Positions 35,309-43,956 of a stretch of 64,000 nt of DNA are shown here, piece by piece. Numbering within the stretch: the stretch's first letter is position 1; each line of letters opens with the position of its first letter. The notes under the pieces are model-generated. The model was not told the origin of the DNA. It saw only the letters and a list, made by a program, of their open reading frames with translations, and searched no databases. A program made the position numbers and the translations under genes. The DNA comes from an uncultured bacterium. GTDB lineage: Bacteria > Verrucomicrobiota > Verrucomicrobiia > CAIQCK01. The stretch spans positions 1 through 64,000 of the forward strand of contig CAIQCK010000125.1 of the NCBI GenBank assembly GCA_903870275.1, read 5' to 3'.

Positions 35309-35356
35309 GCGGATTCTTCACTTGGCATCGCGGCGATCATCCGCTAATTTTCGACT

Positions 35357-36079
35357 GTGCCCGATCTCAAGCAGCTTGAAGAGCGCCTCGGTCACCAGTT
35401 TGGCCGTCCAGAACTGCTGAGCGAGGCGCTCACGCATCGTTCGGTGCTCCATGAGAGCAGCCCGAAGCAATCTCCTTTGCCCAAGCCCACCTTGGACAAC
35501 CAACGGCTGGAGTTCTTCGGCGACGCGGTGCTCCAACTGGCGCTGACCGAGGTGGTCTTCGAGCATTTTCCCGAGGCCGACGAGGGCGAGTTGACCAAGA
35601 TGCGCGCGCGTTTCGCCAACCGTCACATGCTGTGCCGGCTGGGCGGCGCGTTGTCGCTCGGCGACTACCTGCGGCTGGGCAAGGGCGAGGAATCCAGCGG
35701 CGGCCGCTCGCGCCCGTCGAATCTCGCCGATGCGTTTGAGGCCGTTGTCGGCGCGATTTACCTCGACGGCGGTTTCGCGGCGGCGCGGCGGTTCGTGCTC
35801 GCGCAACTCCATCCGGAACTGGATCAGTTGAACGCCGGTCCCGACGAAGACAATCCCAAGGGCCGGTTGCAGGAGATGATTCAGGAGCATTGCGGGAAGA
35901 ATCCGGTCTATCGCATTGCGAGTCAGACCGGGCCGGATCACGCGAAACATTTCGAAGCGGTCGTCGAGCTTGAGGGGCGCGAACTAGGACGCGGCGCCGG
36001 CCGGAACAAAAAAGAAGCCGAAATGCAGGCCGCCGAGGCCGCCCTTGCCAATTACAGCGCCGGCAAAGCGACGGAGTAG
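35357..36079 (+). CDS. rnc: Ribonuclease III
   Basis: A 240-residue enzyme starting at GTG 35357. The RNase III signature NQRLEFFGDAVLQ (48-60 approx.) is present, as are FEAVVGAIYLDGG with metal-binding Glu/Asp and a C-terminal double-stranded-RNA-binding domain (PKGRLQEMIQEH to KKEAEMQAAEAAL). It processes rRNA precursors and other structured RNAs; an unlinked 16S gene lies in the same window. No clear ribosome binding site is seen before the GTG. The gene is 48 bp after xerD. Confidence 0.95.
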   Translation: MPDLKQLEERLGHQFGRPELLSEALTHRSVLHESSPKQSPLPKPTLDNQRLEFFGDAVLQLALTEVVFEHFPEADEGELTKMRARFANRHMLCRLGGALSLGDYLRLGKGEESSGGRSRPSNLADAFEAVVGAIYLDGGFAAARRFVLAQLHPELDQLNAGPDEDNPKGRLQEMIQEHCGKNPVYRIASQTGPDHAKHFEAVVELEGRELGRGAGRNKKEAEMQAAEAALANYSAGKATE

Positions 36080-36134
36080 TTGCCGTAGGAGGTGAAGGGG
36101 TCACCTCCGGCCGGCCCGGAAACTTCCGCCGCCC

Positions 36135-38357
36135 TCACTGTGCGGCTTCGCATTCCGCGGTTTTTTCGCCGAAGAAATCGTCCGTGATCAGCCCCTCGTC
36201 AAAGAGGTATCGGATTTGCCGTATGCGATCGGCCACCTGTTTCTTGCTGAACTTCTGACCCTTGGCTTGCAGCTCGGCGGCTTTGATTTTGGCCTCGGCC
36301 AGCAGGGCGGCTGAAACCTCGCGCGGCTCGCGTTTGGCTGGCGGCTGGTAGGAAGGATCGAAAACGAGGACCTTCAAGTCCTGGGCCGGCACGAGATGCC
36401 GCCATAGGAAGGCTTGCATCTTGTCTTCCGCCGCCACGGCGTCGTGAGTGATCTTCTTGTCTCCGATTTTGGCGCTGCCGATGACGGTGATATTGATGGG
36501 TTCCCGGCTCGCCGTGTTTGCCGTGAAGCCGAGGCGGCCGATGTTTTGCTTGCCGCTCAGGAAGACGGGTTCCACTTTGAATCCGGCGGGGGGATCCTTC
36601 AGGTCGACCTTGATGGGGCCGTCGAAGCCGTCCTTGCGCATGGCATAAACGGTAAAGCCCGTGTTGTTGTATTGCCGGACGCTGGTGCTGCTGGCCACGA
36701 CACGCAATTCGAAATCGGGCCGCGGCGCGCTGATGCGCAGGCGGTAGCCGTATTCCTCGCCGCCCTTGCGCGCCGTGTCGCCGATGTGGACGTAGTAGGT
36801 GCCGTCGGCGGGCAGCTTGGTCATGAAGTAGGAATCGGCGTGGTGGGTGTTGATGCCCGCGCCGAGATCTTCCCGGTCATCGTTGAACGCCAGCAGTTTG
36901 CCGGCGGCGTTCGTGAGTTTGAGGACGGAGTCCACCGGGGAATCGAGCCGGCGCGCGTAAACTTCCGCCACGATGGTATCGCCGGCTTTGCCGGTGAACT
37001 GGTACACATCCCAGTCATCCTCCTTGTCAATGCGACCGTTGATGATGACGGGCAGCGTGACTTTCTGCGCGTGCGCGGGGGTGTTGTTGGGTTCCTTCTC
37101 GAAAATTTCCGGCAGCGTATCGAGGGCAAACGGCACGCGGTTGGAGATGAAGCCCTGCTTGTTCGCGGCGATTTCCTGGATTCCCGCGGCAGCGTCTTTG
37201 GCCGGCGGCTGCAACTCGGCGTTTTCGAGATTCACGCCTGTCATCTTGATCGAGTGCGACTCGCCCACGCGGCCGCCCAAGGGGAAGATGCTCGTGATGA
37301 ACGGCAATTCACCGATGGTCACGCGATAGACGAAATCCTCGCGGCCACGGTAGATGGAGTCGATGATCGTAAACACATACTCGCCGTCCTTCGGAATCCG
37401 ATACATGAGCACCGGATCGGGCTTGAACCGGTAGTCGTCGTCATACGCGATCTCCTTGCCCTCCGCATCGTAGAGTGCCAGCACGGGCTGGAACCAACCG
37501 GGCACCGCGTCGGCGATATACGGGATCAACTGCCGCCCCAGGGTGCTGATGACCACCCGCTGGCCTTTGTGCGCCGCGAAGCGATAGCGGTTGACCTCGC
37601 CGGAAGCAATCTGGCCGTTCACGGTGCAGGGGATGGTGATGCGGACCTCGACCTCGTCGGCCGGCCGCTTGCGACGGGCCAGTTCTTCCTTGCCCAGAAT
37701 TTGAATGGGAGCGGTGCTCATTGGTTTCCGGCTGTGTTCGGGCAGTTGGCCGACATAGAACACGAGCGGGTTCGACGCTCCGCCGCGCAGGGTCACCAAC
37801 CGGATTTCCCGCTCGCCGGGCGCCGCGTCCGGAGCAATCGTGACCTCGACATAAGCGAGGCTGGCCAGCGAAACGCTGGCGGGCCGCAACACGTATTCGC
37901 GCATCCGGGTCTGAATTCGTTCCATGAGCTTCTGGGTGGCTTCATCCGTTGCCTCCGCCGAAGACTTCCCGGTCGTCGCCGCCGCGGTCATCATCATCTC
38001 ATCCCCCGACGATGCCGGCGTGCCCGACGATCGCTTCTTCGCGGCCTTCGATCTTGTCTTCCTCAAATCCGCCAGTTGTTGGGCCAGCAACTGCATGTCC
38101 TGGGGGTTGAGTTTTCGTTGATATTCCACCAGCCGGGCTGAAACACCGGAGCCGCTGACGATCACTCCCGTGATGTCGTCCATGGCCTGTCCGCCCAGCT
38201 TGACTTGGAACGTGGTGCCCTGCTGACCGCCGGCGGGATAGGCGAAACCGATGTACGGTCTCGCCTGCCTAAACTGCCTCGACTGCGCCTGCGTCGCAGG
38301 CGCAGTCGCCGCCAAACCGATCAGCCCCAGAATCGCGAACCATTGAACTTTGCTCAT
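36135..38357 (-). CDS. Large secreted protein with pre-peptidase C-terminal (PPC) domains
   Basis: A 740-residue protein with a signal peptide (cleavage near ATQAQ, residue 25). After YIGFAYPAGGQQGTTFQV it has an Ig-like or IPT-like start, then a Ser/Thr/Met-rich low-complexity patch (about 110-135). A beta-sandwich typical of PPC domains follows: EKEPNNTPAHAQ, then GRIDKEDDWDVYQFTGKAGD and PADGTYYVHIGDT. A first half-domain has the same logic (GEVNRYRFAAHKGQRVV). The C-terminus is helical and Lys-rich. No protease domain is present, so the PPC domains may serve binding. It is convergent with rnc. Confidence 0.75.
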   Translation of the reverse strand: MSKVQWFAILGLIGLAATAPATQAQSRQFRQARPYIGFAYPAGGQQGTTFQVKLGGQAMDDITGVIVSGSGVSARLVEYQRKLNPQDMQLLAQQLADLRKTRSKAAKKRSSGTPASSGDEMMMTAAATTGKSSAEATDEATQKLMERIQTRMREYVLRPASVSLASLAYVEVTIAPDAAPGEREIRLVTLRGGASNPLVFYVGQLPEHSRKPMSTAPIQILGKEELARRKRPADEVEVRITIPCTVNGQIASGEVNRYRFAAHKGQRVVISTLGRQLIPYIADAVPGWFQPVLALYDAEGKEIAYDDDYRFKPDPVLMYRIPKDGEYVFTIIDSIYRGREDFVYRVTIGELPFITSIFPLGGRVGESHSIKMTGVNLENAELQPPAKDAAAGIQEIAANKQGFISNRVPFALDTLPEIFEKEPNNTPAHAQKVTLPVIINGRIDKEDDWDVYQFTGKAGDTIVAEVYARRLDSPVDSVLKLTNAAGKLLAFNDDREDLGAGINTHHADSYFMTKLPADGTYYVHIGDTARKGGEEYGYRLRISAPRPDFELRVVASSTSVRQYNNTGFTVYAMRKDGFDGPIKVDLKDPPAGFKVEPVFLSGKQNIGRLGFTANTASREPINITVIGSAKIGDKKITHDAVAAEDKMQAFLWRHLVPAQDLKVLVFDPSYQPPAKREPREVSAALLAEAKIKAAELQAKGQKFSKKQVADRIRQIRYLFDEGLITDDFFGEKTAECEAAQ

Positions 38358-39410
38358 AAGCCGCTCGATATCCTATCTACACAAACGCAAAACCATCACA
38401 TACACCCATGGCACGAACGACCCGCCGCCATTTTTCGCGTCCATCCGTGCATGGGCAAACGGTAATTCAAAATGTAGCCAGCTGCTGTCGAATAGCAACA
38501 CCCAAGCGGCTGGATGGTTGCAATCTTTTGAAGGCGGCAGGGGCATGGGGAAGGGGCTCCCTGCGATCTTCAGATGGATGGGTGGGGATGGCGCGGGTGG
38601 AAGCGCGGCGCGCCACGGCTTCGTCGCGATGGCCGGCTCGTTGAAATCAAGGATTGCCTCGGCGCGCGGAAGAATAGCAAATTTCACTTTACATGGTAGA
38701 CATAATCTCTATATTCCCGCCTGACACTGAAAGACGCCGGGGCGGCGGTGCAGAAGTTGGCAGATAGGAGATGGCGGGACACCAACGCTGTCGAAAAGTC
38801 GCCAATGATTTGGAAGTTGAAACAAGGCAGGTCGAGCTTGGCGGGAAACCGTGCGACGGCGGTTTTACAGGCGGGGCGAAGCGTCCCGCCGAGCCGCGCC
38901 ACTGTTGGCATGAACCGTATCGGCTCGGCGGGACGCCTCGCCCTGCCAAGCCAGGCTTCCAGCCGTCCTACTCCCGCACGAAAACCTCCGTTGCCGCCAG
39001 CCCATCGGCCCCGTCCGACTCAATTCGGTTCGATCCGACTCGATCCGACCAGTTTCGACCGGTTTCAGGGCGAGTTGTGACCGTTTGGAGGCAAAGCCAT
39101 GATTTTGTATCCAAGTCCTGTTCCTGGAAGTAGTTCTACCGCACGAAAGGACGTTGCAGAACACCCCCCAATGGCAGCCTTGTTCCAAACCGGAAAGCAT
39201 TGTTTTTCCACAGGAATACGAACATTTCGATTCCATCCAGCCTCCGCGGGAAAAACATGTTTTTACGAAACGAAGCCAAATAGAGAAAAACGCAATCTCG
39301 AACCAACAAATTGCAAAACCGTCACTTATGCGGGCGAATCATGGCGATGGTTGACCATGCTCGAAGCAAAACGAACCCAAATGTGTGACGGCGAACTTCG
39401 GTTTTCGGGT
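38358..39410. other. 1.05-kb gap without a recognisable gene
   Basis: Neither strand shows a convincing gene; the open frames here are short and low in typical coding signals. The gap holds one inverted repeat (38870-38947) and a short degenerate array of CGATCCGAC/TTCGACC-like units (about 39012-39070). The right half (39085-39350) is less GC-rich than surroundings. Confidence 0.6.
38870..38947. repeat. Inverted repeat, GGCGGGGCGA family
   Basis: Arms 38870-38896 (GGCGGGGCGAAGCGTCCCGC...) and 38921-38947 match at 25 of 27 positions around a 24-nt spacer. The outer part resembles the perfect repeat at 16583-16667. Confidence 0.8.
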
Positions 39411-42335
39411 TCAAGCCGCATGGAAGACTTTTTGATAGATCGCGTGGATGCGTTGCCGGGCGGCGCGGTAAAGTCTCCAGAACTCCTCCAGCGAAGCCGC
39501 GCCGAGCCGGCACGCCATGGCCTGCTGCTCCTCGACGGCCGCCGGCAGCGTGGACACGGAATTGTTCTGCACGCGCCGCAGGACCAGTTCCACGCGGCGC
39601 TGCACCATGTAGTCTTCGCGCAGGTGATGTGCTTCCTCCTCCGTCAGAGCGCCGACTTTCGCCAACTCGGCCAGCGCCTCCAGCGTGTGCGGACGGCGGA
39701 CGGACGGATGCGCCGCGCCATGGCGCAACTGGAGCGCCTGCACGATGAACTCCACTTCGATGATCCCGCCCGTGCCGGTCTTGAGGTTCAGTTCCGGCTG
39801 TTTCTGGTCGCCGCGCTCGTGCCCGACGCGCTCCCGCATCCGTGCGATCTCGGCGAGTTCCGCGTCGGTGAGCGGCCGCGCGTAAATGGCCTTGTCCACG
39901 AATTGCTGGAACTGCTTGCCGAGCGCGGCATCGCCGGCGATGAACCGCGCCTTGATCAGCGCCTGCCGCTCCCACAACAGCGCGCGTTTCTCGTAGTAGC
40001 CGGCGTAGGCGTCGAGCGAATGCGCCAGCACGCCTTTATCGCCGTCGGGCCGCAGCCGCGCGTCGAGCGCATACACCGAGCCTTCGTCGGTCTGGCGGCC
40101 CATGAACTCGATCAGCCGTTTGGCCAGAGCGACGGCGGCGTTGGTTTCCTTCACGCCGCCGCGCGTGACGAACAGCACGTCGAGATCGCCGCCGTAGCTC
40201 AATTCGTGGCCGCCGAACTTGCCCACGCCGATGACGGCGAACGGCAGCCGTTGGGCCTTCATCTCCCGCGCGCACACTGGCAGTGCGAAGTCCACGCAAG
40301 CCTCCGCCAGCGTGGACTGTTCGTCGTGAACTTTTTCGAGGTCGCTCAGTCCCAACACGTCGCGCACGCCGCAGCGCAGAAGTTCGGCGCGCTTGTAGAT
40401 GCGGATCCAATCCTCCGGTGTACGCCGGCCGCGCGTCGCGCGCAGTTCGTCCAGCACGTCGGCGCGCGATTTGTAACGCCGGAGAATGTCGGGCCGCGTC
40501 ACTTCCTCGAACAACTCCGGCCGCCGGATGACGACGTCCGCCAGAAAACGGCTGTTGTCGAACAGCCGCATCAGCAGGTCCAGCACCTTGGGGTTGGACG
40601 CCAGCATCTCGAAGAGCATGGCGCGCGACCCGTAGCTTTCGGCAAAGCGCTGCAATTGATTCAGCGCCTCGTCCGGCTGGGCGAGGCCGGCGACAGTCGT
40701 GCCGCCGCCTTCCGCTTGGTGCTCGGCGATGGAGCGCGGATTCACCACGCGCAAAATCTCCGGCAGGATGCGGGAGAAAAGAGTGCTCGTTCGCGCGGAG
40801 ACGTGTGTGTGGCCCGGCCCGCGCGCCATGGAGTAAAGAATCTTCGCCGCCACGTCCGGTTTGCGAAAACCGGCCGAGGCCAGCGAGCGGACGAACTCGG
40901 CCTGGCGGTTTTCGTCGTCGAGCATTTTGCGCCAGCGGGCGCGCGCTTCGCTTCGCGGCGCGGCGAGCAAACGATGGTAAACCTGCCGCACGCGGCCCGT
41001 GTGAACCGCCAGTTGTTTTTCAAACGCGGGAATTGTTTTGAAACCCAGCGAGCGTGCCAGTCGCAGCAACGCGGCGCGGTCGGTGGGGATGGTGTGCGTT
41101 TGCAGGCCCGCCTCCATTTGCAGCCGGTGTTCGACGGTGCGCAGGAATTGATAGGCGGCGGCGAGGTTATTCACCTCGTCAAGCGGCAGTTGGCTGTATT
41201 TGCCCAGTTTCTGGAGCGCTTCGAGCGTGTTGGCGGTTTGCAGGAACGGGCTGCGGCCGGCGTGAAGCAGTTGGAGCGTCTGCGCCACGAACTCGATCTC
41301 GCGAATGCCGCCGACGCCGAGCTTGACGTGCCGCGTCAACCGGTCCTCGCCGACGATCTCGCGCTCGATCCGCTGTTTGATCATTGCGATTTCGCCGAGC
41401 ACTTCTTCGCCGACGTAGCGCGGGAATCGGAACGGGTGGATGGTTTCCAGAAACTCATCCACCAGCGGCGCGCTGCCGGCGACGCAGCGGGCTTTGATGA
41501 GCATCATGCGCTCCCACGTCTCGCCGCGGCTGGCGTAGTAATCCTCGCAGCTTTCCACCGTGCGAACGAGCGCGCCGGCGTCGCCTTCGGGGCGCAGCCG
41601 CAGGTCCACGCGGAAGAGGTCGCCATCCGTCGTGCGGGCGCTGACCGAGGCGGTGACGGCTTCGGCCAGCTTGGTGAAGAACTGCTGGTTCGACATGATG
41701 CGGCGGCCGTCGCGTGTGGTGTCGCCGTCGGCGCCGTAGAGAAACATGAGGTCCACGTCGCTGCTGTAGTTCAGCTCGTGTCCGCCGAGCTTGCCCAAGC
41801 CGACGATGGCAAACTCGCGGCTCGACGGCTCACCGAATTTCGCCGTGAGTTCCGGCCAGTGAATCGCCAGCACCTGGCTCAGGCACACGTCGGCGAGGTC
41901 GGAGACTTCCGACACGACCTGCACGAGGCCGGCGCGGCCGCTCAGGTCGCGCAGGCCGATCAACGCCATCTCGCGCCGCTTGAATTGCCGCAGCGCGTCG
42001 AGGCGCGCGGCGGGCGCCGCGGCGGCAACGGCTTGCGCCGCGTCGTGGGCCAGCATGGATTTGCGCCGTGGGCGGTCGAAAAAGCCGTCGGTCGCCAGCC
42101 AATCCAGATACTCCGGATGCCGCACAAGCGTGTCGCTGATGGCTTGCGAAGCGCCAAAGCCCGCCGCCAGCACCGGCGTCAGCCAGTCGCACCGGTCGAG
42201 AAGCCGCAGCAACGCTGGCCGGTCCGGCGCGGCGTCGAGCAGGCGCTGAAAATTCCGCCGCGCCCGGTCGACGTCCGCCGAGGCGCGACAGGCTTGGTCC
42301 AGGGCAGGGGAGAGGGATGGCGTGGGTGGTTTCAT
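39411..42335 (-). CDS. glnE: Glutamine-synthetase adenylyltransferase / deadenylase
   Basis: A 974-residue protein close to the normal GlnE length. Two nucleotidyltransferase domains are seen: LGKLGGHELNYSSDVDLMF (about residues 190-210) and FGGHELSYGGDLDVLF (about 700-720), joined by helical regulatory segments. GlnE adds or removes AMP on glutamine synthetase in response to PII and glutamine, so it links nitrogen status to ammonia assimilation. A very long open frame on the opposite strand is an artefact of codon bias. The start MKPPTPSLSP may be slightly off. Confidence 0.95.
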   Translation of the reverse strand: MKPPTPSLSPALDQACRASADVDRARRNFQRLLDAAPDRPALLRLLDRCDWLTPVLAAGFGASQAISDTLVRHPEYLDWLATDGFFDRPRRKSMLAHDAAQAVAAAAPAARLDALRQFKRREMALIGLRDLSGRAGLVQVVSEVSDLADVCLSQVLAIHWPELTAKFGEPSSREFAIVGLGKLGGHELNYSSDVDLMFLYGADGDTTRDGRRIMSNQQFFTKLAEAVTASVSARTTDGDLFRVDLRLRPEGDAGALVRTVESCEDYYASRGETWERMMLIKARCVAGSAPLVDEFLETIHPFRFPRYVGEEVLGEIAMIKQRIEREIVGEDRLTRHVKLGVGGIREIEFVAQTLQLLHAGRSPFLQTANTLEALQKLGKYSQLPLDEVNNLAAAYQFLRTVEHRLQMEAGLQTHTIPTDRAALLRLARSLGFKTIPAFEKQLAVHTGRVRQVYHRLLAAPRSEARARWRKMLDDENRQAEFVRSLASAGFRKPDVAAKILYSMARGPGHTHVSARTSTLFSRILPEILRVVNPRSIAEHQAEGGGTTVAGLAQPDEALNQLQRFAESYGSRAMLFEMLASNPKVLDLLMRLFDNSRFLADVVIRRPELFEEVTRPDILRRYKSRADVLDELRATRGRRTPEDWIRIYKRAELLRCGVRDVLGLSDLEKVHDEQSTLAEACVDFALPVCAREMKAQRLPFAVIGVGKFGGHELSYGGDLDVLFVTRGGVKETNAAVALAKRLIEFMGRQTDEGSVYALDARLRPDGDKGVLAHSLDAYAGYYEKRALLWERQALIKARFIAGDAALGKQFQQFVDKAIYARPLTDAELAEIARMRERVGHERGDQKQPELNLKTGTGGIIEVEFIVQALQLRHGAAHPSVRRPHTLEALAELAKVGALTEEEAHHLREDYMVQRRVELVLRRVQNNSVSTLPAAVEEQQAMACRLGAASLEEFWRLYRAARQRIHAIYQKVFHAA

Positions 42336-42376
42336 TTAGCGTGGCATCACAGAAATCGTGTTGTCGTCCGGCCGGC

Positions 42377-42448
42377 AACGGATTTGGAAGTCCGTTCTAC
42401 ATTGGTTGCGCGCGTGCGCCGAATCGTCGAACGGACTTCCAAGTCCGT
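42377..42448. repeat. Two AACGGACTTCC palindromes upstream of glnE
   Basis: AACGGATTTGGAAGTCCGTT (42377-42396) and AACGGACTTCCAAGTCCGTT (42429-42448) are members of the family first seen at 24607-24626. They fill much of the 145-bp gap between the rhomboid and glnE genes. Confidence 0.7.
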
Positions 42449-42479
42449 TCCGATCTCAGGGGAGCATGGGGATTTCACA

Positions 42480-43403
42480 CTATCGGCGGGGGTCATCCGG
42501 CGTCTCCGGGTTTTGCGAATGCGCTTTCATTTTCGCTTGCGACTGTTCGAGAATCTTCCGCTCCTGCCGCGTCAGGCTGTGAATGCCTTCGCGCGAAATT
42601 TTGTCGAGGATCGGGTCCACGCGCTCGCTGATGAATTTATCCGACGACATCTCCTTCGTTTGCCGCCGTCGCGCGAAGAGCCGCGCCAGCGGTTGCACCA
42701 TCGCCCGGAGGGTTTCAACGGGCCGGGAAGGTTCGCCCCAGCCCATCCACTTGATGAAAACGTAGCCGACCGCGATGCCGCCGAGATGCGCCAGGTGCGC
42801 CACCTCGCCGTGGGCCTCCATCAGGGATTGGTAGGCCACCAGCGCCACGGCGATCCATGCCCACCATCGGGCCTTCATCGTCACCGGCAGGACGAGGAAC
42901 AGCAGCATTGTGATCTGCCGTTCCGGCACCAGCGTGGCGAACGCGATCAAAACCGCATAGACCGCCGCCGACGCGCCCAGCAGCGGCGCGTAACTGTGCC
43001 AGTTGAAAGCGAGCCAACACGCGCCGCCGAAAAGTCCGCCGGCGAAGTAAAGTTGCAGGAACTTGCGCGGGCCGATTTGCTCTTCGACGTCGCGGCCAAA
43101 CATCCAAAGCGCGAACATGTTGAACAAGATGTGGAGGATGCCGGTGCTGTGCAGGAACATGTAGGTGACCGGCTGCCAGATCATCCCGGAGCACAGGCCG
43201 CCGCTGCTCAGCGCAAAGACACGGTCGAAAAGCGAATGCCACAGCGCATCGCCGCGAACCATCTGGCTGAGTGCGAGCAGCAGCGTTTGCAGCAGAAAGA
43301 CGGCGGCGTTGGCGATCAGCAGCGCGCGGACGGCGTGGGTCGGCGCACCCAGCCAGCCGAGGCTGGGTGATGAATTCGAGTCCCATGAACTTCGCCATCT
43401 CAT
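42480..43403 (-). CDS. Rhomboid family intramembrane serine protease
   Basis: A 307-residue membrane protein with about six hydrophobic segments in residues 25-215 and a charged cytoplasmic tail. The expected catalytic Ser145 lies in LLGASAAVYAV (family norm GxSG, here GASA), and His206 in HLAHLGGIAVGY. The WQPVTYMFLHS and HILFNMFALW blocks are typical. It should cut membrane proteins within the bilayer. ATG 43403 shares ATGA with the stop of the upstream cyclophilin-like gene, so the two are probably coupled. Confidence 0.88.
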   Translation of the reverse strand: MRWRSSWDSNSSPSLGWLGAPTHAVRALLIANAAVFLLQTLLLALSQMVRGDALWHSLFDRVFALSSGGLCSGMIWQPVTYMFLHSTGILHILFNMFALWMFGRDVEEQIGPRKFLQLYFAGGLFGGACWLAFNWHSYAPLLGASAAVYAVLIAFATLVPERQITMLLFLVLPVTMKARWWAWIAVALVAYQSLMEAHGEVAHLAHLGGIAVGYVFIKWMGWGEPSRPVETLRAMVQPLARLFARRRQTKEMSSDKFISERVDPILDKISREGIHSLTRQERKILEQSQAKMKAHSQNPETPDDPRR

Positions 43404-43777
43404 GCCAATTCGATCCTCACGGGTTCGCCGTCTTGCACTTGCCGCAGCGCCGTCGCGTCCCCGGTCACCTGGCCGACAACGTTCACCGGGCTCGCGGGCC
43501 GGATATCATCGCCTTCGCTCGCGGGTGTCGGTCCGAAGAAGATACAGAAAGCCCGGCCCGGCGGCCAGTAGGCGAGATCGCCCATCGCCACGACCGCCTT
43601 CGGGTTCTCGGCGCCGGCGGTGACGGCGACGGTGAAATAGATTTCATTGCCCCAGCGGTTCGCCGAGGCTGTGATCGGCAGCGCGCGGATGATCCGGCTC
43701 GCGGTATCGCTGTCGTTCAGCGCCGCGGCCAGCGAGACGCGCCCCGCGGTGATTTTGATTTTGGTTGTTGCAGCCAT
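43400..43777 (-). CDS. Cyclophilin-like fold protein
   Basis: A 125-residue protein from ATG 43777 (MAATTKIKITAG); a GTG at 43804 is the alternative. The pattern of a short beta-barrel with SANRWGNEIYFTV, GDLAYWPPGRAFCIFFGPTP and SPVNVVGQVTGD matches the small cyclophilin-like family (TM1367 type). Its biochemical role is unknown; it need not be a prolyl isomerase. It overlaps the rhomboid gene by 4 nt. Confidence 0.8.
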   Translation of the reverse strand: MAATTKIKITAGRVSLAAALNDSDTASRIIRALPITASANRWGNEIYFTVAVTAGAENPKAVVAMGDLAYWPPGRAFCIFFGPTPASEGDDIRPASPVNVVGQVTGDATALRQVQDGEPVRIELA

Positions 43778-43956
43778 CGTGAGCGATTCGTATTCAGCCT
43801 GCACTCATTAAAACCGCCTGGCGGTTGCATTGCGAAGGAAAAAGTTTCTGGCAATCCGGGGTTCCCTGTTAGCCAGAGGTTTAATGCAAGCAGGATACCG
43901 AACCATTTGATTTGCGATATCTGCATGTCCTGCGATCACCACACACGATACTCACA

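Noticed and set aside
37730..37745. Third TTCGGGCAG element
   Set aside because: The match is inside the PPC-protein gene in coding frame, lacks the paired CTGCCCGAA at the right distance and has no inner hairpin.
39012..39070. tRNA-like GGTTCGATCC near the 1-kb gap
   Set aside because: No acceptor or anticodon stem can be drawn around it; the surrounding sequence is a degenerate CGATCCGAC-like array.
39099..43370. Very long plus-strand open frame (over 1,400 codons) opposite glnE and the rhomboid gene
   Set aside because: It is an antisense shadow of GC-rich coding on the minus strand. Its translation is Arg/His/Gln/Ala-rich with no domains, while the minus strand encodes clear GlnE and rhomboid proteins.
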